NCBI GenBank assembly: GCA_027341315.1
Contig: DAIENA010000005.1
Span: 1-25,578 of the forward strand
DNA length: 25,578 bases
Origin: an archaeon
GTDB lineage: Archaea; Nanobdellota; Nanobdellia; Pacearchaeales; GW2011-AR1
Reading direction: 5' to 3'
Position 1 is the stretch's first letter. The number at the start of each line of letters is the position of its first letter. Made by a program: the position numbers and the translations under genes. Under the pieces are notes generated by a model. The model was not told the DNA's origin, did not search any database, and saw nothing but the letters and a program-made list of their open reading frames with translations. Positions 1 to 6,998 of the stretch are shown piece by piece.

Positions 1-2
1 AA

Positions 3-233
3 GTTTTTGTTGTGGATTATGATTTTTCGGGAAGCATCGGAAAAAGATATCTCAGAAGTGCAGCGTCGGGAATTCCTTATGCCGTGACAATCGACTTTGA
101 TTCCATGACGGACGACTCGGTGACTCTTCGGGACAGAGATTCTGAAAAACAAAAAAGAGTTAAAATTGAAGAATTAACAGAAATTCTCGGTAAACTTTTG
201 TCCGGCGAGAAGAATTTTGAGGAGTTAAAATGA
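3..233 (+). CDS. glyS: Glycyl-tRNA synthetase, C-terminal end (5' truncated by window)
   Basis: The frame is open from the first bases of the window, so this is the tail of a longer gene; the GTG at 12 is internal. The ~76 visible residues match the end of the class II anticodon-binding domain of archaeal/eukaryotic-type glycyl-tRNA synthetase. A YDxSGSIGKRY stretch is followed by a GIPYAVTIDFD strand, a VTLRDRDS strand and a KRVKIEEL strand. The full enzyme charges tRNA-Gly with glycine using ATP in the cytoplasm; the catalytic motifs lie outside the window. Its stop overlaps the next start by 4 nt (ATGA), implying translational coupling. Family assignment is confident, resting on the order GSIG/Y–VTIDFD–RDRD. 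Confidence 0.88.
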   Translation, partial: VFVVDYDFSGSIGKRYLRSAASGIPYAVTIDFDSMTDDSVTLRDRDSEKQKRVKIEELTEILGKLLSGEKNFEELK

Positions 234-757
234 ATTTCCAGTTCTATAAGGAGAAGTTAGAAGACTCAGAAGAATATAAAAAATTCAGGAAGGAAAATCC
301 AAAATCGTATCCATGCAGTTGTCTTTTTATTCTTGATAGGGAGCACGGGGGCAAAGAAAATAAAATTCATTTTGATTTTTGGCATCCCAAAGAAAAAAAG
401 ATGAGTTCGTTTCGCGTCGACGGGAAAGTTGAATTTTTGCCGGTTGAAAATTTTGAGACAAGAGCGTTTGAGGAAATTTCAATTGAGCATGATTTTGAGC
501 TTGAGAAATTTGAAAATTTAATTTTAAAAAAAATGGCTGATGAACAGATTAACGGAAGAATCCAAAAACTTCTTTTCAGTCTTCAGAGACTTAACGGAAA
601 AGATTTTCTTATAACGACCGGTTTTTTGAACAATCTGGGGTTGATAAAACTTACAATTTCAATTGATGAAAATAAAATAATTGATTTTAAAAAAATGAGT
701 TTTTTTGACATGATGAAAATTGTCAAAGGAAATAAGGGCGAAAAAGATAAGAAGTGA
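230..757 (+). CDS. Hypothetical protein coupled to glyS
   Basis: A 175-residue soluble protein that I do not recognise. Its ATG overlaps the glyS stop, so it is probably the second gene of a glyS operon. It is rich in Lys, Glu, Phe and aromatic residues, with no signal peptide or membrane segment. The N-terminal half holds a possible Cys pair (PCSC near residue 29) and beta-prone stretches (IHFDFWHP, SFRVDGKVEFLPV). The C-terminal half is helical, then ends in a strand (LIKLTISIDENKIIDF) and a Lys-rich tail. It ends 2 nt before a convergent gene. No function can be assigned; coupling to an aaRS gene could reflect shared expression rather than shared function. Confidence 0.7.
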   Translation: MNFQFYKEKLEDSEEYKKFRKENPKSYPCSCLFILDREHGGKENKIHFDFWHPKEKKMSSFRVDGKVEFLPVENFETRAFEEISIEHDFELEKFENLILKKMADEQINGRIQKLLFSLQRLNGKDFLITTGFLNNLGLIKLTISIDENKIIDFKKMSFFDMMKIVKGNKGEKDKK

Positions 758-759
758 AT

Positions 760-1149
760 TTAATTTTCTTCCGCCAAATTTTTGAGGAGAATAACTAATT
801 TAGATTCTTTTGGGGGAATTCCATCAATATACTCAACCTCGTAAATAGGGCACTCCCCCATCTCATTTAACTTATAATCTTCAGGCTTACTTGATAATAA
901 ATATATTTTTAATTCGGGAGTTTGAGTTTTAATTCTATTTAGCGTTTCCCCCTTGTCTCTTATGCCGGCATGGAGAATTAAATTTTGATAATTATTCAAA
1001 CAGCCAAATTTTTTTTCAAATCTTTCCTGATCTTTTTCTATATTAATTTTGTTGGATAAATCATATTTTTTGAGAAAAGAACATAATGATGATATGTACC
1101 CCCAATTACTTTCTTGATCATATCTATTATCAATCCAAGCTATTTTCAT
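760..1149 (-). CDS. Hypothetical protein, receiver-like alpha/beta fold possible
   Basis: A 129-residue cytoplasmic protein. The strand pattern KIAWIDN at the start, NLILHAGIRD near residue 57, and LKIYLLSSKPEDY near residue 80 looks like the alternating beta/alpha layout of response-regulator receiver or flavodoxin-like folds. Asp7 would sit at the end of strand 1. No DNA-binding or kinase partner is adjacent and the canonical phospho-acceptor signature is not clear, so the fold is only a suggestion. A TATA-like element (ttttataaacc on the minus strand, about 1173-1183) lies ~25-30 nt before the ATG, fitting a leaderless transcript. It converges with the glyS operon. Confidence 0.65.
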   Translation of the reverse strand: MKIAWIDNRYDQESNWGYISSLCSFLKKYDLSNKINIEKDQERFEKKFGCLNNYQNLILHAGIRDKGETLNRIKTQTPELKIYLLSSKPEDYKLNEMGECPIYEVEYIDGIPPKESKLVILLKNLAEEN

Positions 1150-1188
1150 GATGTTTTTTAAATTTATTGGTTTATAAAAATTGTTATA

Positions 1189-1794
1189 CTATTTTTCAAC
1201 AATAAAGTTTATCATCATTTCAGAATTTTGTGTTAAAATTATTTTAAATCCGACGGAACGGAATAACTCGTGAACTTCGCCTTCGTCAAAAAGGTAATAA
1301 TATCTTTCTCCTTTGTTGGTCCACCCAATTAATCTTTCTTTGTTTTCTTTTTTATTGAAGCGTTTTGAATTCTTGTTCCATACGCCGATGTATGCTTTTG
1401 CGCCTTTTTTTAAAACGCGGTATAATTCGTCGACGGATTTTTTTCGTTTTTTTGATGTTTCAACACAATGCAGCGCCGAAACGTAAATTGCAAAGTCGAA
1501 AAATTCGTCCGGTTCCGGAATTTTGTCGAGTTCGCTTTTTATAAATTCGGCCGGAATTTTCTCTTTAATCGATTTTTCTTTTGCAAGTTCAAGCATTTCT
1601 TTTGAAAAGTCCAAAAGAAACATCTTTCCTTTTTTTATTTTTGTAAGATGTCTTCCGGAACCTGAACCGAGATCTAGAACGTTTCCATAACTTTTTTTCA
1701 AAAATTCGACGGCGTTCTCTGAGGGCTTTTGTTTATATTCGTGCCATTCCGGAGCGATGTCGTCCCAAACTTTCTCTTGCCTTTTAATTTTCAT
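1189..1794 (-). CDS. Trm9/ALKBH8-like tRNA wobble-uridine methyltransferase
   Basis: A 201-residue class I SAM-dependent methyltransferase. Motif I is VLDLGSGSGRHL (residues 39-50), followed by an acidic strand end (LLDFS, Asp62) and a post-motif ALHCVET segment. The N-terminal VWDDIAPEWHEY and the C-terminal RYYYLFDEGEVHELFRSVGF then NSEMMINFIVEK correspond to segments of Trm9 and the ALKBH8 methyltransferase domain (there: YH-F-EGEL ... NWxVIL). Trm9 methyl-esterifies 5-carboxymethyluridine at tRNA position 34, the step after Elp3. An elp3 gene lies ~520 nt away on the other strand, which supports this reading. Eukaryotic Trm9 needs Trm112; none is seen here. It could be another small-molecule methyltransferase, but the C-terminal signature argues for the Trm9 group. 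Confidence 0.78.
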   Translation of the reverse strand: MKIKRQEKVWDDIAPEWHEYKQKPSENAVEFLKKSYGNVLDLGSGSGRHLTKIKKGKMFLLDFSKEMLELAKEKSIKEKIPAEFIKSELDKIPEPDEFFDFAIYVSALHCVETSKKRKKSVDELYRVLKKGAKAYIGVWNKNSKRFNKKENKERLIGWTNKGERYYYLFDEGEVHELFRSVGFKIILTQNSEMMINFIVEK

Positions 1795-1883
1795 GTAATT
1801 AAGAAGTGAGGCAAGTTAAAAAGATTTTGAATGTAACTAAAATTTATATATAAACTTAAAAAGTTTTTATTTGTCTGATTTTT

Positions 1884-2276
1884 ATGGCGGAGCAGGAGAA
1901 AATACAAAGATACAGCATTAAAGATTTTGAAAAACCTCTCACGTTTGATGAATCAAGAAATTTGCTTAGTTATATTTCAAAAACAGAAAAGAGTCTAAAA
2001 ATAATTTATTCTCTTCCTGTAATTTATATTCTATCCAACGGAAATGTTGAAGTTTCCAGAAAAAAGTTTCTTGAAGGTTTAATTGAGGACGAAAATACTA
2101 GAATTAAATTTGAATTCTGCAGGAATACTCTTGAAGGAAATAAAGATGATTTTCGATTTACCTATATTGAATTGTTGGATTCCGAAACGACGGAAAAAGA
2201 AGATTTATATTTACGGAACCTTGCTTTTTGTATGAACAAAGTAATTACTTTTATAGATAATTTTTTTGAGAAATAA
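1884..2276 (+). CDS. Hypothetical protein
   Basis: A 130-residue soluble protein of unknown function between the Trm9-like gene and elp3. It looks alpha+beta: an N-terminal helix, a strand pair (KIIYSLPVIYIL, NGNVEVSRKKF), then helical DLYLRNLAFCMNKVITFIDNF at the C-terminus. There are no metal-binding clusters or membrane segments. CpG is sparse compared with the core genes, as in other ORFans of this window. A 12-bp AT palindrome (tttatatataaa, 1843-1854) and acttaaaaag (1854-1863) lie 26-35 nt before the ATG and are likely promoter elements. Confidence 0.65.
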   Translation: MAEQEKIQRYSIKDFEKPLTFDESRNLLSYISKTEKSLKIIYSLPVIYILSNGNVEVSRKKFLEGLIEDENTRIKFEFCRNTLEGNKDDFRFTYIELLDSETTEKEDLYLRNLAFCMNKVITFIDNFFEK

Positions 2277-2316
2277 TTTTCAATACCCTTAAAAATCTTC
2301 ATCTTTTTCTTTTTAT

Positions 2317-3702
2317 ATGGCAAATCCAAAAAGTCCAAACGGAATAAAAAAACCTGTTCGTTCAAAATCGGGCGTGACTCCGTTGACGGTCGTTCTTGCT
2401 CCGCGTAAATGTAATCACGGGACGTGTATTTACTGCCCCGGAGGCGAGAAGGTTCCGCAAAGTTACACAGATAAGAGTCCGGCCGTGATGAGGGCGCTTC
2501 AACTTAATTTTGACGTTCGAAAACAAGTCGAGGCAAGACTTAATTCCCTGATTAAAATGGGGCACCCGACGGAAAAAATAGAATTAATAATTATAGGAGG
2601 AACCTTTTTGCAGTATCCCCAGGATTATCAATATGATTATATTAAAGGGTGCTACGATGTTTTAAACGGAGTTTCGTCGTCGACGTTAAAGGAAGCGCAG
2701 AAAATAAACGAAACGGCAAAACACAGAATTGTTGCCATGTGTATTGAAAATCGGCCGGATAATTGTTCAATTGAAGATATAAAAAAGATGAGAGAATACG
2801 GCGCAACCAGAATCGAAATCGGAGTGCAGATTCTTGACGACGAAATTTATAAAAAAATTGCAAGAGGCCACAAAATTAAAGACGTCGTCGACGCAACGCG
2901 ACGGTTAAAAGATGCAGGATTCAAATTGGGTTATCACGTTATGCCCGGCCTTCCTTATTCGAATGTTAAAAAAGACCTGGAAAAATTTCGACTTATTTTT
3001 GACGACGAGAAATTCCGGCCGGACCAGTTGAAAATTTATCCATGTCAAATTGTTGAAGACTCTCCGCTTGCAAAAATACACAAAAAAATAAATTACAAAA
3101 GTTATACCGACGAAGAAATAAAAGAAGTTTTGACAGAAATGATAAAAATCATTCCGGATTACTGCCGGGTTATGAGAGTTATGAGGGAAATTCCAAAAGA
3201 AAAAATGGTCGAAAAAGCAGCGTCGACTTCGATAAGAAAAGATGTTGAAGAAATTTTAAGAAAGGAAAATGCAAGTATAAAAGAAATAAGAATGAGGGAA
3301 ATCGGGTTTAATTCATTAGGACTAAAAACAGATACGCGTGTGAAAACGATAATTTATGACGCTTCGGGAGGGAAGGAATTTTTCCTTGAAGTTGTGAATT
3401 CCGACGACGTTTTGTTCGGGCTTTTACGTTTAAGGTTTCCGGGCGAAATTTTTCTGGAGGAATTAAAAGGATGTGCTCTTGTTCGGGAACTCCATGTTTA
3501 TGGCCAGGCGTTAAACCTTGGTGAAACCGGAAAAAATTCCCAGCATACAGGAATTGGAAAACTTTTACTTTCCCAGGCTGAAAAAATCGCCAAAGAAAAT
3601 GGCTACAAAAAAATTGCGGTGATTTCAGGAGTAGGAGTAAGGGAGTATTATAAAAAATTGGGCTACAATCTTGACGGAACCTACATGATTAAAAATCTCT
3701 AA
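2317..3702 (+). CDS. elp3: Elp3, tRNA wobble-uridine carboxymethylation enzyme (short form)
   Basis: A 461-residue radical SAM plus GNAT enzyme. It uses SAM and acetyl-CoA to build the 5-carboxymethyl group on U34 of tRNAs. Cys32, Cys37 and Cys40 in CNHGTCIYCPGG form the 4Fe-4S cluster site. The radical SAM core continues through GGTFLQYPQDYQ, RIEIGVQ and YHVMPGLP. The C-terminal GNAT domain has ELHVYGQ and the acetyl-CoA loop QHTGIGKLLL (from residue 409), ending in EYYKKLGY. Archaeal and eukaryotic homologues usually carry ~70-80 more residues before the Cys motif. Here an in-frame TAA at 2290 blocks extension, so the short N-terminus is real. A TATA-like ttaaaaa (~2290-2296) lies ~25 nt upstream, indicating a leaderless message. 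Confidence 0.95.
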   Translation: MANPKSPNGIKKPVRSKSGVTPLTVVLAPRKCNHGTCIYCPGGEKVPQSYTDKSPAVMRALQLNFDVRKQVEARLNSLIKMGHPTEKIELIIIGGTFLQYPQDYQYDYIKGCYDVLNGVSSSTLKEAQKINETAKHRIVAMCIENRPDNCSIEDIKKMREYGATRIEIGVQILDDEIYKKIARGHKIKDVVDATRRLKDAGFKLGYHVMPGLPYSNVKKDLEKFRLIFDDEKFRPDQLKIYPCQIVEDSPLAKIHKKINYKSYTDEEIKEVLTEMIKIIPDYCRVMRVMREIPKEKMVEKAASTSIRKDVEEILRKENASIKEIRMREIGFNSLGLKTDTRVKTIIYDASGGKEFFLEVVNSDDVLFGLLRLRFPGEIFLEELKGCALVRELHVYGQALNLGETGKNSQHTGIGKLLLSQAEKIAKENGYKKIAVISGVGVREYYKKLGYNLDGTYMIKNL

Positions 3703-3732
3703 CTTTAAAAAAGACCTTTTCCTTGTTAGGTA

Positions 3733-3963
3733 ATGGAAGAGGGATACAACTGCCTGCATCAGATTTCTGATCATGGCCCGGACCTTCCGGAATTTTTACG
3801 AAATAATATGGGTATTGGAAAATGCAGCGTCTGTGTTTTTAATGAATATGAAAATTCTTTTTGCAAGGGTTACTCTCCAATAAAAATTTTTGTTCCTAAA
3901 GAAAATGAAACTTCGGAAAATTTGTCTCTTGAAGAAATATCTTTAGAAAATTCAAAAGTATAA
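3733..3963 (+). CDS. Small Cys-containing hypothetical protein
   Basis: A 76-residue protein of unknown function, 30 nt downstream of elp3. Cys31 and Cys34 (KCSVC), with Cys44 and Cys7 plus nearby His residues, could bind a metal ion, but the spacing matches no zinc finger I can name. The C-terminal third is acidic (SENLSLEEISLEN) and probably disordered. It has its own TATA-like element (actttaaaa, centre ~3708), 25 nt before the ATG, so it may be transcribed independently of elp3. Its stop directly abuts the stop of the convergent GTPase gene. Confidence 0.65.
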   Translation: MEEGYNCLHQISDHGPDLPEFLRNNMGIGKCSVCVFNEYENSFCKGYSPIKIFVPKENETSENLSLEEISLENSKV

Positions 3964-4833
3964 TTAAAATCTGATTTCTCCTTTTTGCCAGGCTCTTAAA
4001 ATTTCTCTTGCAGTTTTGTCTTCGTCGACGAGGCCGCCTTTTTTCAGGAAATTTTTGATTTTTCCAATCTTTTCAATAAACTCTTCTGAATTTTCTGCTT
4101 CAATTTTATAATATCCTTCGAGAATCTTTTTGTATTTTAGAAAAAGTTCATTAATAATTAATTCCGGCTCTTTTATTTGTGAATAACTTTTTCCGCCGAA
4201 AATTGTGGATGAAGAAATCTTTTTTTTGTCCATGCTTGAATATTCTTCTTCGGGAATTACGCCCGGAGAATCTATTAAAACAATTTCTTCTGAAAGTCTT
4301 ACTTTCTGAACATTTTTTGTGAATCCCGCCTCCGAACCGACGCCGGCTTTTGAAGCGCCGGATAAAATATTAATTAAAGAACTTTTTCCTGTATTGGGGT
4401 ATCCAATTACGCCGACTTTTATTTTTTTACTCTCGGAAAAAACAATTTTGTCTTTTTTTATTTCTCTTGGTTCTTTTTTTTCAATTTTTTTTGAAATTAT
4501 TTTTATTAAATCTCTTAATTTTTTTATGCCGGTTCTGTTTTTACATGAAATCTGGACGCATGGAATCAGCCCCCGTTTTATTTCCTGAAGGTTTTTTTTA
4601 CTTATTAAATCGGACTTGTTCAAAACGTAAATTATTTTTTTGTTTTGTTTCTCTATTTCCTCCTCGAGTTTTTTATTTCTTGTTTCGCCTGTGAATCTTG
4701 CGTCGAGGACTTCAAGAATGATGTCAGAAGAATCGATTATTCTCTTTGCAACTTCGGGATATTTTACCCGTTCACGTTTCATATTGTCTATACGGCGCGT
4801 TCTTCTCGAGGAGAATATATATTTTTTTCTCAT
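3964..4833 (-). CDS. Circularly permuted ribosome-assembly GTPase (YlqF/RbgA-like)
   Basis: A 289-residue GTPase with the motifs in permuted order: G4 NKSD (72-75), G5 SCKN (96-99), G1 GYPNTGKSS (144-152), G2 Thr172, G3 DSPG (188-191). The preceding SSDIILEVLDARF and TRNKKLE segment is typical of the YlqF/YawG/NOG2 group. Members bind GTP and assist maturation of the large ribosomal subunit; that role is inherited from the family. The C-terminal ~90 residues are Lys/Glu-rich and helical and end in DKTAREILRAWQKGEIRF, a common ending in this group. The N-terminus is basic. A TATA-like ttcttaaactc (minus strand, about 4855-4865) precedes the ATG by ~25 nt. Confidence 0.9.
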   Translation of the reverse strand: MRKKYIFSSRRTRRIDNMKRERVKYPEVAKRIIDSSDIILEVLDARFTGETRNKKLEEEIEKQNKKIIYVLNKSDLISKKNLQEIKRGLIPCVQISCKNRTGIKKLRDLIKIISKKIEKKEPREIKKDKIVFSESKKIKVGVIGYPNTGKSSLINILSGASKAGVGSEAGFTKNVQKVRLSEEIVLIDSPGVIPEEEYSSMDKKKISSSTIFGGKSYSQIKEPELIINELFLKYKKILEGYYKIEAENSEEFIEKIGKIKNFLKKGGLVDEDKTAREILRAWQKGEIRF

Positions 4834-4876
4834 GCTAAAAATAAGTTGAATGAGTTTAAGAATGTTTTTTAGATTT

Positions 4877-4884
4877 AAAAAAAA
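4877..4884 (-). terminator. U8 tract downstream of the tRNA-Gln transcript
   Basis: On the minus strand, eight T residues directly follow a copy of the tRNA-Gln 3' sequence ACGGGCT. Archaeal RNA polymerase terminates at U tracts, so this is the likely end of the tRNA-Gln transcript, ~90 nt past the mature 3' end. Confidence 0.5.
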
Positions 4885-4900
4885 GCCCGTCCATGATTCG
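4884..4900 (-). repeat. Partial duplicate of tRNA-Gln 3' end
   Basis: Plus-strand agcccgtcc (4884-4892) repeats the tRNA-Gln acceptor and T-arm end at 4972-4980, and the following bases (atgattcg versus aggattcg) also match apart from one mismatch. The copies are 88 nt apart. This looks like a truncated tRNA copy or a scar left at a tRNA 3' end, a usual target of site-specific integration. The rest of the 4834-5160 gap holds the tRNA itself and no gene I can support. Confidence 0.6.
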
Positions 4901-4970
4901 GCGTTGCGAACGAGTCGCTCGCTGCATTTTTTTTAGAAGAAAACGCAAATTCCGAGGGTTCGAATCAAAA

Positions 4971-5043
4971 TAGCCCGTCCAGGATTCGAACCTGGGTCAC
5001 CGGCTCCAGAGGCCGATATACTTGACCGCTGTACTAACGGGCT
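4971..5043 (-). tRNA. tRNA-Gln (anticodon CUG)
   Basis: A 73-nt cloverleaf can be drawn fully. The acceptor AGCCCGU/ACGGGCU has seven perfect pairs, followed by U8-A9. The D stem is GUAC/GUAU. The anticodon stem UCGGC/GCCGG carries the loop CUCUGGA, giving anticodon CUG. The variable region has 4 nt. The T stem CCAGG/CCUGG carries the loop UUCGAAU, and the discriminator is A. CCA is not encoded. In archaea tRNA-Gln is normally first charged with Glu and then amidated; no enzyme of that route is in the window. The + strand at 4957-4966 is a perfect 10-nt complement of this tRNA's T-arm, giving an inverted repeat just beyond its 3' end. Confidence 0.96.
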
Positions 5044-5160
5044 GAATTTATCTATAAAAATCAAAATTCTTGAAGCTTTAAAAAATTGAGCATTTTACCA
5101 ATTTAGTTCTCTAGATAATGTAAAGGGGAAATTTATAAGGATCAATTGTTTATTCCTTAA

Positions 5161-5898
5161 ATGAGAAAACCTTATGAAAAAAAGGTTGGAAAAATTGGCA
5201 ATCTCAAGGTATGGATTGTTGATGGAAGTTATATAAGAAAAAATCTTGACGAAGAGTTTACAACTTGCGGGGAGCATTATGTCTTTCATTTTATTCCGAA
5301 AGATGAATTGTGGCTTGATCGTGAATTTGGAACAAAAGATGAAAAATATTATCTTGATTATATATTGACAGAATACAAATTTATGTCTCAGGGTTACTCA
5401 TATGCCCGGGCCTGGAAAGAGGGGAATCTTGTTCAAAAAAGGGAAAGAGAAAAAGACAAGGAATTCAAGAGGCTGAAAAAATTAAAAGAAAAAGCAGATT
5501 ATAAACTGGTGGACAAAATACATAAAAAATTATTAAAAAAATACAGTGACCATCTTAGAGTTTGGGTGGTTAATGGAAAAATTGTTCGTGATTTATTTTT
5601 TGTTGATTTTGTAGAAGGGGGGCACGATAAAGTTTATTCTTTCGTTCCTGCAGGGGAAATTTGGATTGACGACAACATTTCTCAAAAGGAAAGAAAATTT
5701 ATTTTACTTCATGAATCCCACGAGAGATATTTAATGTCAAAAGGTTGGAACTACGACAAAGCTCATTTTTATTCAAGTAAGATTGAACACAAATATAGAA
5801 ATAAAAAAGCCGGACTTGACAAAGCCCTGGAACTTAACATAAAGAGAAATGACCTTTTGATAAAAAAGAGAGAAGAAAGAGGATACATCCATCGCTGA
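5161..5898 (+). CDS. Protein with tandem duplicated domain, HExxE-like motif in second copy
   Basis: A 245-residue soluble protein made of two copies of one ~75-residue module (about 16-90 and 133-212) joined by a Lys/Glu-rich helix. Both copies run: VW(I/V)V(D/N)G, a G(E/H)-H/D-x-Y/V-x-F strand, F(I/V)P..E(L/I)W(L/I)D, then LM/FMS-G-W/Y-Y-A. The second copy has LLHESHERYLM (His184, Glu185, Glu188) followed by AHFYSSKIEH, resembling a putative metal-binding HExxE..H helix known from uncharacterised phage and archaeal proteins. In the first copy the matching segment is DYILTEYKFM, so the His and first Glu are lost. It has about 13 CpG in 738 nt, far fewer than neighbouring core genes. TATA-like tttataa at 5132-5138. 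Function unknown; a peptidase-like role is only a guess. Confidence 0.75.
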   Translation: MRKPYEKKVGKIGNLKVWIVDGSYIRKNLDEEFTTCGEHYVFHFIPKDELWLDREFGTKDEKYYLDYILTEYKFMSQGYSYARAWKEGNLVQKREREKDKEFKRLKKLKEKADYKLVDKIHKKLLKKYSDHLRVWVVNGKIVRDLFFVDFVEGGHDKVYSFVPAGEIWIDDNISQKERKFILLHESHERYLMSKGWNYDKAHFYSSKIEHKYRNKKAGLDKALELNIKRNDLLIKKREERGYIHR

Positions 5899-5964
5899 AG
5901 TTAACTTTTTTATTTTGGATTTGAGACTCATAAAGTTTAAATATATATTTTAGGTATAAAACTC

Positions 5965-6558
5965 ATGGCAGCTGCAAAAAAAGTTTCAAAAATTAAAGAG
6001 ATAGAAGAGACGCTTCTTCAGGTGGGATTAAGGATTGCAAAACGGGGAGAAGGCGCTCTTTTTGTCGTCGGAGAAGTTGAGTATAAACCGTTAGTCGACC
6101 AGACGGTCCCTGCATTTTTAATTTCGAAGAATCCTAAACTTCTCGAGTCGCTTGCGTTAATGGACGGCGCGGTTATAATAAATTTTGACGGATTTGTTGA
6201 AGCTTACGGAGTCAGAATAAAATCAAAAAAAGTTTTGAAAAATTTCGGAACGAGGCACAGCGCGGCGATTAGTTCGGCGAAGGGAAATAATTTAGTTGTC
6301 GTTGTTTCCGAAGAAGACAAAAAAGTGAAAGTTTTAAGACGGGGAAAAATGGTTATGCAAATGGATGCTCTGCAAAAAGGCGTCGAAAAAAATGTTTCGA
6401 ATGCAGTCAACGTTCTTGAATCTGTGGGCGCCGGAACAATCGGGACAATCGGGACGAGTATTTTAATTCCGACGATGGGAATAACTTTTCTTCCCGGAGT
6501 AATTTTATTCGGGTCGGTTTATTACCTTGGAAAAGCGTTGTCTAAGAAGTTTAAGTAA
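5965..6558 (+). CDS. Diadenylate cyclase-like (DisA_N) protein with C-terminal membrane segment
   Basis: A 197-residue protein with a DisA_N/DAC domain, the fold that joins two ATP molecules into c-di-AMP. The DGA motif is at 67-69 (LMDGAVIINFDGFVEAYG). The FGTRHSAAISS segment (94-104) matches the family's GTRHRAALGxS, followed by NNLVVVVSEEDKKVKVLRRG, also typical. The third residue of RHR is Ser99 here. The N-terminal helical part (10-60) resembles the archaeal DacZ arrangement. Residues ~157-187 are hydrophobic (GTIGTIGTSILIPTMGITFLPGVILFGSVYYLG), predicting a membrane anchor at the C-terminus followed by a basic tail. That placement is unusual, since bacterial CdaA has its TM helices at the N-terminus. 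TATA tttaaatata lies 25 nt upstream. Activity is likely but the Arg-to-Ser change makes it uncertain. Confidence 0.83.
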   Translation: MAAAKKVSKIKEIEETLLQVGLRIAKRGEGALFVVGEVEYKPLVDQTVPAFLISKNPKLLESLALMDGAVIINFDGFVEAYGVRIKSKKVLKNFGTRHSAAISSAKGNNLVVVVSEEDKKVKVLRRGKMVMQMDALQKGVEKNVSNAVNVLESVGAGTIGTIGTSILIPTMGITFLPGVILFGSVYYLGKALSKKFK

Positions 6559-6996
6559 TTATTTTATTTTCCAATAATCTACTCCACGACGGGATATATC
6601 TCTTTCAAGAATTATTTTTCCTTTGAAGGAAATTTCAATTAGTATGTTGTCAATTATATTTCGTAGACAGGAAAAGTAAACAGAGGGCATGGTTGAATTA
6701 TTTGGATTGTCATAATAAGGGTACATTCTTGACCCATTTTCACTTTGATATTCAACTTTAAAACCAAACTTATAATCTTTAAGAGGAAGGAAAATTAAAT
6801 CTTTGTCGCTCGAAAATTTTAAACCGTTTTGAAAAATAAATTTTAATTTTTTTCCGTCTAAATTTTCTACAATGGGGCTCATTTCAATTCCGGAAGTAAA
6901 TGCAGGTCTTGCGAAGAAAAATAGATTTTCGTACTTTTCAATCGCAGAATTAAGGTTTTCAGAATCTTTTTCCAGTCTCATTAAATACTGAGTCAT
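6559..6996 (-). CDS. Hypothetical protein downstream of a zinc-finger gene
   Basis: A 145-residue soluble protein of unknown function, beginning MTQYLMRLEKDSENLNSAI. The reading frame is open further up to an ATG at 7065, but that upstream part overlaps a Cys-rich reading frame on the same strand (6999-7148). I therefore choose the ATG at 6996, which lies 2 nt after the stop of that gene and implies translational coupling. Beta-rich stretches (KLKFIFQNGLKF, DLIFLPLKDYKFGFKVEYQ, NILIEISFKGKIILERDI) suggest a compact beta domain. It converges with the DAC gene with no gap. Low CpG content groups it with the ORFans. Confidence 0.68.
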   Translation of the reverse strand: MTQYLMRLEKDSENLNSAIEKYENLFFFARPAFTSGIEMSPIVENLDGKKLKFIFQNGLKFSSDKDLIFLPLKDYKFGFKVEYQSENGSRMYPYYDNPNNSTMPSVYFSCLRNIIDNILIEISFKGKIILERDISRRGVDYWKIK

Positions 6997-6998
6997 GA

